From positions 992,001 through 1,056,000 of the forward strand of contig QPFY01000007.1 of the NCBI GenBank assembly GCA_003665825.1: a DNA stretch of 64,000 nucleotides, given 5' to 3'. Positions 32,393-43,400 of this stretch are shown here, piece after piece. A program made the position numbers and the translations under genes. How positions within the stretch are numbered: position 1 is the stretch's first letter; each line of letters starts with the position of its first letter. The notes beneath the pieces are model-generated. The model was not told the DNA's origin. It worked only from the letters and a program-made list of their open reading frames with translations, and did not search any database. The DNA is from Microbotryum silenes-acaulis. Taxonomy: Eukaryota > Basidiomycota > Microbotryomycetes > Microbotryales > Microbotryaceae.

Positions 32393-33338
32393 TTACAGGG
32401 TCCTCATACCCAATCCATCCTCAATACCTCGCTTTTCCTCCTCCCTCTCAGCAGCCTGTAAATGCATCTTCCCCTCCTCGACCAAAACATCCAGCATCGT
32501 CAACCAAGCCTCCGGTAAACGATCCGAATGGTAGAGCAGGAAGGACAGGTCGGAGAGGGTCTTGTTCGTTGATGGAAAGGGGTTCCCTATCTTGGATTTT
32601 CTGGAGTCGAGGTGGAAGCTCTTTTTGAAGGGAGCAGCATAAAAGGAGAGGGGGTCAGTTTTTGGGCCTTCACGAAGAGGGATGAGAGCTTTCAACTCTT
32701 GGTCCAACCTTCGCTTCCTCCCCTCCTACTAACGACTCCGAAATGCACCTTGCGACCCTCGCCTTTTCACCGATCCTACTACTGTGCGGACTCGGACTAG
32801 GACTGAAATAAGTCGGATCGGACGATAAATCGAGGCCCGTCTCGTTTGGATGTAGATCCGTTCGCTTCCTGGGCGTGATTTGATCGCACTCATCACCACT
32901 CGCCGTCGTCGAACGTGAACAACTCGAAGACCGAGTCGAAGGTTCGGTTGTCGTTCTCGAACTTGACGACGACCACGAGAAGCGATTGATAGGTCCGTGC
33001 GGTTCGTTCAACTCACGTGCCGTCGTCGTGTCGGCCGAGTCGAGTCGGACTACTGGCCCGATGGCGCCCTTCGCGACCGCCGTGTGACGGAATAGGAGTT
33101 TTGCTCGACCATCGATGCACGTCATCATTACATCCGTTGAACGTGGCAACAAGTCGGGGGTTGGCGAGCCGGATTTGGACGTGGAGGCGGATGTCGTCCT
33201 AGTCGAACGCCGCGAACGCGTCGAGGTAGAAGAACGTCGGTTCGCGTGCGCGTTGATGGGGAAAGGAGGCAGGAGCGCGAGGGGAGGTAGGGGCGTCGGA
33301 AGGTAGTGGCTTCGTGTCGGGGCGGGAGAAGTGACCAT
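32393..33338 (-). CDS. Hypothetical Ser/Thr-rich protein
   Basis: Longest frame starts at ATG 33338 (MVTSPAPTRSHYLPTPLPPL). It is Ser/Thr/Arg-rich and probably disordered up to about 32780. A short intron (CGCAAG|GTGCAT ... GCGAAG|G, about 40 bp) then joins EKARVAR to LDQELKALIPLREGPKTDPL, SFYAAPFKKSFHLDSRKSKI, LSDLSFLLYHSDRLPEAWLT and MLDVLVEEGKMHLQAAEREE, ending RTL at 32393. The C-terminal 100 residues look folded and helical and are the informative part. There may be an additional 5' exon. Family not recognised. Confidence 0.5.
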
Positions 33339-33774
33339 ACTTCTGAGCGAAGCAGGCGGGTAAAGTTCGGGAGGTAGGATTTACAAAGAAGTGACTAGAA
33401 GGGAAGAGAGCGAAACGAACCTTCGTGAGTCGAGCGAATCGTTGGGGTCCATACAAGCTCGGAACGAGAACCGTTCGCGATGACCGTGTCGTTCGCGCTG
33501 CGCCGCGCCGCGCGTCGTCGAAACCAACGGGAATCCGCACCCGCGCGATTAGGGGAGAGAGGGTCTGTGCACCCAACCAAAGCTCGGTCCTTTTTTCGCT
33601 AGATCAAACGCGTCGCAACTCGTTCAAAAACGTGCTTCATCACCGTCGCGTCCTTTTGCTCATGGGAGGCACCTGGAGGCACCGTGTTGCTGGGTCGCTG
33701 CGTCCACGAGTCAAGAGGGTCGCCCCTCTCTAAATTACAACACGTCCTCACAGTACGAATCCACACCATCAGAA
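33339..33774. other. Intergenic
   Basis: Holds the putative promoter of the gene at 32393-33338 and the 3' end of the Gln-rich gene. A further 5' exon of the former is possible. No other feature seen. Confidence 0.4.
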
Positions 33775-35354
33775 TCAATAGTACCCTTGTTGGTATCCCC
33801 CTCCACCACCACCATAAAACCCAGTCTGTTGCGTCTGCAAATACCCTCCTTGTTGCTGCTGTTGTTGAGGGGGATAATACCCCGTCGGCTGAGCTTGAAT
33901 CCCATATTGCTGCGGTTGCATTTGTTGCTGAGGATGTCCTGTCATTTGAGGTTGTTGATACCCCGACAAAATGTTCTGTTTGCGGTATTCTTCTGCGGCC
34001 CGTCGGTAAAAGGCACCGCCGACTTGTTCGGGTGATAACGGCGCCGGGTATTCTGCAGTTCGGATGGACAGGTCAGTAACGGATTTCGCGAATCGACCGG
34101 TACGCTGGTCGCTTACCTGGAAGTGAGTTGAGCCCTGCGTTGAGCGCTTCACGCACACGAGCTTTACTGTAGAGTGTTCGGTCGAAGTGTTAGCATGAGG
34201 GTGTGTGGAGTAAGACGGGACCCTGGGAGGACTTGCGATGCAGCGTCGGCGGAATGTCGCCACGTATCCTTGACTTCGGCGAGTTGGAACTTGGAAGCGT
34301 GAATCGAATCTACCCAATCGCACTCACATGACGGGTATCAGTTAGGTCATTCATATACACGATCCGCGTGTTCAACTCACCAATATTGGTATCCGCATCT
34401 TTGGTCAGTCTCTCGACGGCGCTTGGGTCCGCGCCTTGAAGGGCAACTTGCTTGACCGCCGACTTTCGAGCCTCCCATGCCTCTCGCAATGTCTGTAAGC
34501 ACAAGCGACACCACGCTAATAGTCAGTGTCCGATCAATTGAGCGGTTAGTACCCGCTGCAATTCTTGACGTACATCGAATCGAGCGAGGAGTTGGGTCCA
34601 CTGCACGAGATCGAGTATGGGAGGTCAGCTCGGGGATCGCCTTGTTGATCCGTTGTGACACAGGCTTACAGCCGAGTCATTCCATGTCATCAACTATCAC
34701 GGGAGGGGAAATTAGGTTAGTCTTTTTGATGATCCCGCTTCGAAATTCGGATGGACTGACTATAGCTTTATTCTCCTGCACATACTGCCTCGGATGAGTC
34801 TGCACCTGTTGCACGTTGACCAAATGGCTCGGCAAAGCCATGTTCCCATCCTGACCCATCATACCCCCTTGTTGCTGTTGTTGTGACGAATAGTGAGAAG
34901 GTGGTTGGGATAGTTGGGATTGATGCAGTGTGCCGAGGTGGGAGTAGGGGTCGAGGTCGGAGACGGAGAAGGAGACCGGTGGCGCGGACGAGTATTGTGG
35001 TTGCTGTTGAGGTTGTTGCTGCTGAGAAGGATATCCACCGTACTGCGCCTGTGCTTGATTGTTGTACGCGCCTTGGGATGACGCCCCTCCGAATGGGGAA
35101 GCCGGCATCGATGACGTGGGGTAAGCGCCGCCCGAAGGAGGCTGCGACACGTAACCCGTTTGTTGCGTTTGCAAATAACCAAGTTGCTGCTGCTGTTGCT
35201 GGGGATAGTACCCCTGTTGCTGTTGACCATACTGCGACTGTTGCGGTTGTTGCGGTTGAAGGGCTGGGTCGTTGCTGATGTCCGGGAAGCGGTTCGCGGT
35301 CGACTGTACGACTGAAGCTGGGGTGGGTGCAAACGGGTTGTTGATACCACTCAT
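33775..35354 (-). CDS. Gln-rich protein with NPF and LxxQxTG motifs, candidate endocytic adaptor
   Basis: Start ATG 35354 (MSGINNPFAPTPASVVQSTA). The N-terminal 190 residues are Gln/Tyr/Pro-rich. A conserved-looking helical core follows across several small exons: HPRQYVQENKAI, LMTWNDSAWTQLLARFD, TLREAWEARKSAVKQVALQG, AVERLTKDADTNIG, DSIHASKFQLAEVKDTWRHS, SKARVREALNAGLNSLP and LSPEQVGGAFYRRAAEEYRK. A second Gln/Gly/Tyr-rich tail ends GGYQQGYY at 33775. NPF (residues 6-8) is the EH-domain ligand. LQTQQTG occurs in both disordered arms and IQAQPTG in the tail; these match the [L/I]xxQxTG sites of Ark/Prk actin-patch kinases seen in Pan1, Sla1 and epsins. I know no name for the core domain. An alternative upstream exon before 35354 is possible (TCTACAG at about 35395). 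Confidence 0.75.
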
Positions 35355-35601
35355 GGGTAAACGATTTTGTACAGTGGGCGCGGAGTTCACCGACTGTAGA
35401 TAAGCAGGAAGAGAGATGGGGGAGGAGAGCGAGCCAGGCGAGCAGATTGTGGCGCTTCGGCAGTGCAGGGGCTCTGAGCCGAATTGACACCCATTGAACG
35501 GTAATGCCCGAATTTACGACTTGACGGCCTCCTGATGGGAATGCACAGAAAGCTGATTACCGATAATCTAGTTAGTCTAAGAAACTAAAACTTTGTCCAC
35601 A

Positions 35602-38600
35602 TCATCTCATCCCCGTCCCTTTTCTCCCGATACCGTCACCCTCTCCTTCCCCGGCCATCTCCTCCTCCTCTTCCTCCTCCTCCTCAACCTCCCTAGGCAA
35701 CCTGACCCTACTCGCCCCCCTCCCCTCCCCCCTCCCTCGCCCTCGCTTCCTCCCCAATACCCAATTCCCAATCCACCCCTTCGTTTCCCCAAACCACAAC
35801 TTCACCTCCTCCAACGTTTGTTCCAACTCATCATCGGTCCTCTCATCTTTATTCCTTTCGTGCGCTGCTTCATGCGCGAGCACTACTTTTAAACAATCTT
35901 TGACGGTGATGAGACCCGTTAAATGACCTTCACGTTCGATGAGGATCGCTCTTGGACTGCGAGAAAAATAAAGACGGATGGGGTTTTAGTGAGTTGGGTG
36001 GAGGAGTTATTTTGGGTGGGAGAGGGATTAGGGATGGGAAAAGAACTCACCCCATGCGTTGGAATAATTGCATGACGAATTCGAGTGGTTGTTTCGGCGA
36101 GACCGTCAATGGAGTCTTTAAATCACCCACCAGAGGTCTCTCATCAGCAATAATCACACGCAAGGTCAAATCACCTTCAAAAACAACCTCAACCCATACT
36201 CACCTGATTAACGAACGAAGTAAAGTCGATCGCCCCTTCATCATTATCCAACGGACTCAACAAAGACGGTGACTCGCCTCCCAATTCAGGATCGATCGAT
36301 TCGTCACCATCTGTCAGGTCAAGGGCGAAGATGCATTGCGCGTCCGGGTCGACGATATCCGATAGCTCGGCTTTTTCTACCGAGCTCGAAAGAGTCGAAC
36401 AGGGGGAGGTTTCGTTAGGGTTAGCGAAAGAGGGTAGTGTGGCGGAATTGGAATTGCTTACCTATGGCGACGTTGAGATCTCGCCTCGCGACGTCCCCGA
36501 GGATGGTCAGGTTTTTGGCTGATTTGACGACGGGGAACCCTTGGTAGGTTGTATTGGCCAGCAGCTCTTCTGTGAAAGGCGTAGGCGAGCGAGAGAACAG
36601 CACATCATCATCAGCGTACTCCCTACTACCACCCCACCACCCCCTAAATCCCAATGTCCAACCACCCACTCACTTAATTGTTTCAACGACATACCGCTCG
36701 CCGGCAGGTAAACCAAATCCCTCCTCATCACGGACGAAACAGAGACGTTGAACGCGTGATCGTCATTCTCGAGGAACGGGTAACCGCTGAAACGGATCAT
36801 TTGGTCCGCTATGCCGCCCTTGCAGAATTGGTCGGATACGGCTTTGGTCACCATTACTACGATCTGAAGGGTGAAATTCGTGGGGGTGGGTTAAGGGTGG
36901 GTTGGTGGGGTGGGGTGGGACGGGGTTTGGGAGAGACGCACCATTGTGGGAAGGATGTAGGTCAATGCTCCTGTGAGCTCAAACATGATGACTACGACGG
37001 TAACGGTGATTCGAGTGATACCACTGTTATGTAGCATCAAGCAAGGTCAACGTCTTTCCGTCCATCGCATCCCCTCTTCCACTTTCGTGCGAACGCGAAC
37101 GTACGCCAATCCAGCAGCGGCACCTAAGAATGCGTACGTCCCCGGTGTGATACAAGGTTTTGACGGATCGCAACTCGCGAACATCGCCCACGTCGGATGA
37201 GCACTGCAAACGCGTAAGAAGGAACCCTCGCTTAGCACATACGAAGCCGCCCGAGGCCGGAACCATCTCGTCGCCGTGGGAATTCACCGATACAAAGCCT
37301 TGACCAAGATACCGACCATGCGACCGAACGTTGCACCTACGGCCATGGAAGGAACGAAGATCCCTGCTGGGACTTTACACCCATAGGATATGATGACGAG
37401 TGCTGTTCGGAGGACTGTAGCGAGGAGTAGCGAGTTGACCATTCGCCATTGGGCCCATGATCTGGATGCGTGGAGGGAACAGCGAGGTCAGGACGATGAG
37501 GAAAGGCTGGTAGAATTGGGTTGTCCGACCGTACTGGCATAAATTCTCGTAATCGCCGCCTTCACATTCCCTGAACAGTATATCCAAACTCTCATTCATA
37601 TCAATCCTCAAGAACATATTCGTAAACCCCACCGCAGCAGTGAGGACCGCCAAGAAGACGGCTTCGGAAATCCCATGGTTGACGAGATGTTTTTTACGAA
37701 ACGCGGCGACTTGGAGGTTGTATTTGATGACAAAGGCGCCGTAGAGACCGCCGAAGATGCCGATGAGGATGAAGAAGCCGAGTTCGAAAAAATGCCAGTC
37801 GCGGTCAAAGTGGACTTGGAAGAGGACGAGCTTGCCCGTTCGGAAGGGGTTCATCGCCTGATTCGTGGGGTGGTGGATAATCATCAACTAGACATTCCGA
37901 GTAGTAGGACACCTTTGGAACTGACTGAGAGCACGACGGTGGCTACTAGAGCGCAAAAGAAGGATCTCCACAACGTCTTGATAGGATAGTTGATAGTCAT
38001 TTCCTGCATCCGCCAGAGAGCCAAAGGATCAGCTTATGATCGCTTCTCGTGCAGGGAATTGAGGGTGTAAGGGGGCGACGACCTACCTCGAGACTGAAGA
38101 GTACTCCTCCTATCGGACTACCGAAAGCGACCGCGACACCGGCTGCTGAAGCGGCTGTTACAATCTCCCTCATTTTGGCTGGGCCGGGCAAAGCGTCAGT
38201 TCGATGAGTGAGCCGGCGAAGTCTCTCACTGAAGACGTACCGGAGCTTCGCTTGAAGCGATGAAATTGGCTGGCGACGGTGTGACCAATCGCTGAAGCGA
38301 CGTGCACCGATGGACCTTCTTTTCCGACACTCAGGCCTGACGCAATTGAGATGGGCTTCAAGAGTGGAGAAATCCAAGTTAGCACGGTAGGAGTCATCTC
38401 AGGGTTGAGTGTAGCACATGGACTGACGAGTGCAATTGATTTGATGGACAAAGTGGCGAAGCTGAGAAAGCCTTGAATGACAAAACCAGCGAGGATGCAT
38501 TTGATTTCGGATATGCCGGATCCAGCGGCATAGGGTGCGAAGGACTTGACGATGAAGGCGCAGGTGAAAGCGAAGAAGCCCTGTTTGAAGGACCAGGACT

Positions 38601-39490
38601 CAGCAAGTGTCTCTTCTGCACATGATGTGATGATTGATGCACTACTGACAGCCAAAGTAACATAAACAAGCCATTGTATTCCCACGAACCCAGTCCACGA
38701 ATGCCAATCCGCGCAGTCGCCCGCCGCTTCGAGCGAATCGGACATTTCCCAACAGCAAAACTTGCGGTTCAACCACCACCCTTGGGAGCAGTAGCCTAGC
38801 TTGAGGTCCGAGAGCCATACGGTGATGATGGACATGAAGGCTGCGTCAAGGCCGATGATGGCGCCTGTGGGAAGGGAGTGTAGAGGGAGTTGAGCAAAAG
38901 GTGCAAGATCGGAATGACAGGAGAGGCAACTTGAAACTTGCCGACCAAAGAAACGACGAACCAGGACTGGGTCGCGTACAATGCTCGCCAGAAGGTGGCC
39001 TTTATGGATTTGCCGATGGTACGTTTTGATCGTTCGGCATCTTTTCTTCTCCGCGCTCTCTCGACCAAGGTGTCCTGGACCCAATCTGATGGGGGGTGTT
39101 TTAGCAAGGTTGGATTTTCGGCCGAGCGAGCGAGATGCCGAGTTGCCGAGGTGCGAGGTGCGAACCATCATTGTATGGGTTTGGTGAGTGATACGAGGTG
39201 GTTTGGTGTTCGATAGTTGGTGACGGTTAAACAAAAGGGTCAGCAATGCAGTAGTATATTACGCTGCCCGTCTCGGTCTCGGTGTCTGGACTGACCGATC
39301 GTCGAAAAGTCTTCGTCTGGTGGGAGCATGGAGCAACGGTGTGAGTAGGTGGATACACGGAGCTGAGCTAAACCAGAGCTCGGATGTGCGACTTGCATCT
39401 CCTCGAATCTGCCGGATCGTAGTGGATGGGGATCGAAGCTGATGGTCGACGTTGCCTCGCGCCGCCGTTCAACGGTCGCAAGGTGGCCAT
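35602..39490 (-). CDS. GEF1: ClC-family chloride channel/exchanger with CBS domains (Gef1-like)
   Basis: Start ATG 39490 in the context CAACACCATGG ([20 protein letters not shown]). Across introns it continues [53 protein letters not shown] and [11 protein letters not shown]. Filter and pore motifs are [16 protein letters not shown] (usual GSGIPE), [19 protein letters not shown] (gating Glu present), [15 protein letters not shown] and [20 protein letters not shown]. Two CBS domains follow ([12 protein letters not shown]...[38 protein letters not shown]...[19 protein letters not shown]). The C-terminal tail is acidic then basic and low complexity (EEEEEEEEE), ending at 35602. In yeast Gef1 works in Golgi/endosome acidification and copper loading, complementing the V-ATPase. 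About a dozen introns. Confidence 0.92.
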
Positions 39491-39960
39491 GGTGTTGAGT
39501 GTGCCAGCTTGTGCAGAGTTGCAGTTCAACTCGTCAAGCTGTGCTCGTACTCCCGCCTCTTGAGTGTGGACGATCTGAATCTCGTCACGCCGTGCACCGT
39601 ACGCCGGAGAGCCACTGGAGCGGCGAGTGGGGGGATGAACCAGACCAGACACGCGTCACGGCGATGAGGGGAAGCAGGGGTCTAATGCGCGTCCTCTCGA
39701 CCAGCTAGCCAGACTCTCGGATGCTGAGTAGTGTAGACAGCAGAATCCAGACTGAGCGCAGGAGTTGAGCGCAGGAGTTGAGCGCTGAGCGACGCGCCGG
39801 GATCTGCGACGACGAGGACCGTGCGCGTGACGCGTGACCGGGACCCCGAGCGAGTCAGCCCGCGAGGGGCGTCGATCGCCGTTTAGCCCGCATCAACGGG
39901 TTTTTTTATTTGATAGATAGACTTCATTAACAGCATAATTATATTAACACCTAGAGATCT
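39491..39960. other. Upstream region of the ClC gene
   Basis: Contains a short direct repeat (GAGCGCAGGAGTT twice at about 39756-39782). An A/T-rich block at 39900-39950 (TTTTTTTATTTGATAGATAG) abuts the inverted repeat copy, in a position consistent with a poly(A)-like tail if that repeat is a retroelement 3' end. Confidence 0.45.
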
Positions 39961-40222
39961 TCGGAAAAGTCGGAGGGAATGCTGTTACGCACACTGGCAG
40001 AAGCCAGTAGTGTAGGACTCTTTGACCCTGAACCAGGATCAACCATACCCACTAAAACCCCCTTTGGTGGCTTACAGAAACACTAGGCGACCCTTGGACT
40101 CCTGAATAGAGGCTCGAAGCCCCTCGAAGTCCGTTTCGGTGATCGGTTCCAAAAGATCCGACGAGAACCGGCGACGGCGACAGAGCTTCCAGATCGAGTG
40201 AAAGAAGAGGACTCGTAGTTCG
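39961..40222 (-). mobile_element. Diverged dispersed repeat, copy 2 (uninterrupted)
   Basis: Reverse complement of copy 1 at 16138-16543 without the 141-bp insertion; it preserves the empty site (CACCGAAACGGAC, complement of 40126-40140). Similarity is high over about 260 bp and stops abruptly on both sides. Confidence 0.8.
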
Positions 40223-40477
40223 ACAAGGCGACGTTCCGAGCGAGACACGACCGGACATACAAAGTCCACAAAGACTGGGTGGGGGGTCGGGGACAGAGCA
40301 GACCAGAGACGCCGGGCGAATGGGCAGCCGACCGCTATCTATCGACTCGCTAATGTCTTAACCATCAATTAATCAGGGGAGAACCTCGCTCGGGAGATCA
40401 CGCCGCGCCTCGCACTTCTTGGTCATCCTTCCCCCTTTCGATCGCGGCTGCTTCGGGTGCTCGGGTCGAGGCACATC

Positions 40478-43400
40478 ATGCAGAACGGGCGCATCTCATC
40501 CGGCTCGTCGTCGTCATCCTCGGCACAGCGGGGACCGTATCGACATCCCTCCACCGCGGCGTCGGCGGGCATGCCCTCGTCATCCTCGTCATTCTCGACC
40601 CCGACCTTGACCCCGACCCCGACCTCGTCTCCCTCCGCGTACCCACCACTCGAACAACTGATACGATCGATCCAGGACCTCGCCCAACCGAGCGCTTACT
40701 CGCTCAGCAAAGCCGGTGTACTGCTCCAGCTCAAGTTGGTCCTGTACGCCTTTGTGCTCGACCGAGACTCGCCTTCAAGTCATCTCTTCCTCCCCACACC
40801 ACTCGATCCTGCCTCGCCCGAACGAGAGGTCGTCCAACTCGGCCACAAGTTCACCCTATCCGCATTGCAAAAGAAACTTGTCGCCCCCAATACCTCGTCC
40901 CAGACACCGCCCCCCTCAACCGAACTGGCGCCCGAGTACTCTGAATCTAGAAGGGGCAAGATCTGTGGCCACGTATTCCGCGCCGGCGAATCCGTGTACC
41001 GCTGCAGGGACTGTGCGTTCGATCCGACCTGCGTCCTGTGCTCCAAATGCTACCATGCCAGTTCCCATGCGAGGATGGGCCACGACGTTACGATGGCTGT
41101 TCATGGAGGAGTCGGCGCAGGCTGTTGCGACTGCGGTGACGAGGAGGCGTTCAAGCCGGGCACCCAGGACGATTGCAAGTACCATTCCATCAAGTTCGCA
41201 CCACAACCATCAGAGCGTTCAGGCGAGAACAGTCAAGAGGAGGAACAGCGCATGCGGGAGGCGATCAGCGAGGTCGAGCGCTGGCTCGTCGTGCTCATCG
41301 ATTGGATGATCGCCGTCCTCGATCGAAGTCCGAGCGAATTCGTACCACCGCAAACCGTCGACGACATCATTGCTCTACTACCCCCACCGGTACCTGTTCC
41401 GACCGCGCCCGGGGTGAGCGAGGACGCCGATGCCCTCGCTGCTGATTTGTACGCCATGCGCTCGGGTCAGACCGGTCACGCCATGTACTTGACCCCGACT
41501 TCGGCATCGCGCGTCGCGTCCATCAGTCAACCTTACTTCCCCTTTGGATCCTCGCGCCAACGTCCGAGTCACTCACCCTCCTCTGCTGGGACTCAAACGC
41601 CCACCGGTGAGACGAACCCCTTTTCGGCCTCGACTTCGCCGCCTTCGTACGTCTCTTCCACCTCGAGGGGCAAAGCAAGAGCGACTTCCCCTTCCCCTTC
41701 GACCACGGCGGCGACGGGATCCTCCCCTTCCGAACCTGACACCCCTGCTGGCCCATGGTCCGTCGTTCTCTGGAACGACGAGAAGCACTCCTTTGAGCAA
41801 GTCATCGATCAAGTCACCCGAGCGACGGGCGTGTCCCGCAAGAGGGCTGCAGCCATGGCTCAAGAAGTCGATACGCACGGGCGAACCATCATCGTCAACT
41901 CGAACGATCCGGATCGGTTGGTCGCCATCGCTCGTGTTATATCGAATATCGATCTCGCTGTGACTGTACGACTCTCGACAGAGACGTTTTATGAGCAGGT
42001 TGTTGGGGAGGTGATCCACATGTTGAGGGACCTCGCGAACGTTGATGTGGGTGGAAAGGGGGACGTCTTGACCGAGACGATGGCCAAGATTTTGCTGGCA
42101 CCTTATCCTTCGGGCGAGAAGGGTGAGGTTTCGTCGACGACGACCAGGTTCCAAAAGTTATTGCAGGCCGATTCCAAATTGTGGAAGGACGCGCGCAAGA
42201 ACTTGGCAGAGTTTTACGTCGTCTTATTGGGTGTATCGTCGAGTGTCAAGTCCGAGCTGAGTCAGTCTACCCAGGATCATGAATTGAGCTGGGCAGTCAC
42301 CCTGACCCATCTACTCTCCTTTCGTCTGCAGGCATCCAATTCGCGCGCATGTACTCGAGCATCGCCGAGACATACCTTTTGACCGATCGCGAACCCGAAA
42401 ACTCCATCATCTTTTTCGCCGTTCAAGTATTCACAACACCTTCCATCGCAGCCCGCTTGATGTCCGAGTACGCGTTCCTCTCGCACCTCATCTCGCTTCT
42501 CTACGCCTTCTTCACCGAGCAATTCGATCCGACGCATAATCGAAAGCGATTGTTGTTACCGCCCAATCCGACGATTCGAAGGATCGATCCCGAGTCGGCC
42601 GCATTCAAGCAGAAACGTTATTTTCAAATCTTCAATGATCTCGATCACTTGATCCAGTCCAAAGAGGTCAAGAAACTGATCTGCGTCAACCCTCAACTCG
42701 TTTTGGACCTTTCGGCCTTTCTCGACCTCTTCACCTCCATGAACCCCAACGTACGCGCCGTTGATACCCACGTCGAATACGAATCCGATGCCTGGGTCAC
42801 CGCCTTCAACGCGACGATCCAATTGGGTAAACTCGCGCGAGCCTTCGGGGAAAGTTTCGAACACGCAACAACTTTCCAACTCGTTCAAGGTTTGATGAAC
42901 CTCCTAGGCCGAATGGCTCGCAACATGGTCTTTGAAACCCTCGAATGGGCCGGCCAAGCCTACCAAGTCCCTTCCTTCAAAGTCGCCAGTTCACCCGTGA
43001 GCTTTCATCATCCTCTGGGCTGGTTGTTCGCGGAGATGTGTAAGCATACGGACAAGTTGGTTCCGGATATGTTGAGAGGGATCGGGTTGGACAGTTTGGG
43101 CGATTTGGTGACGAGGATTCAGGGGCATGCGACGTTCTTGACGTCGATGGATCATCCGCTGCGAGGTGAGTTCAGGAACACACCGCCGGGTGGTGTGTAT
43201 GGGGGAGCAAGCGACTGAGACAAAGTACGGACCATTCGCAGCTGTCGTATTGGTCGCTCAAATCCGAGCTGGCCTCTGGGTTCGCAATGGATTTGGTATC
43301 CGAGCGCAACAACTCCATTACAAAGAGTACAGCTTACACGAAAACACCTACGACCAGGACGTCTACTTCCTCCAAACCTCACTCGTCATCGCTAAACCAT

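Noticed and set aside
32385..32395. CCTTACAG as another end of the TGTAAGG elements
   Set aside because: A single heptamer without a partner end or target duplication nearby; chance match.
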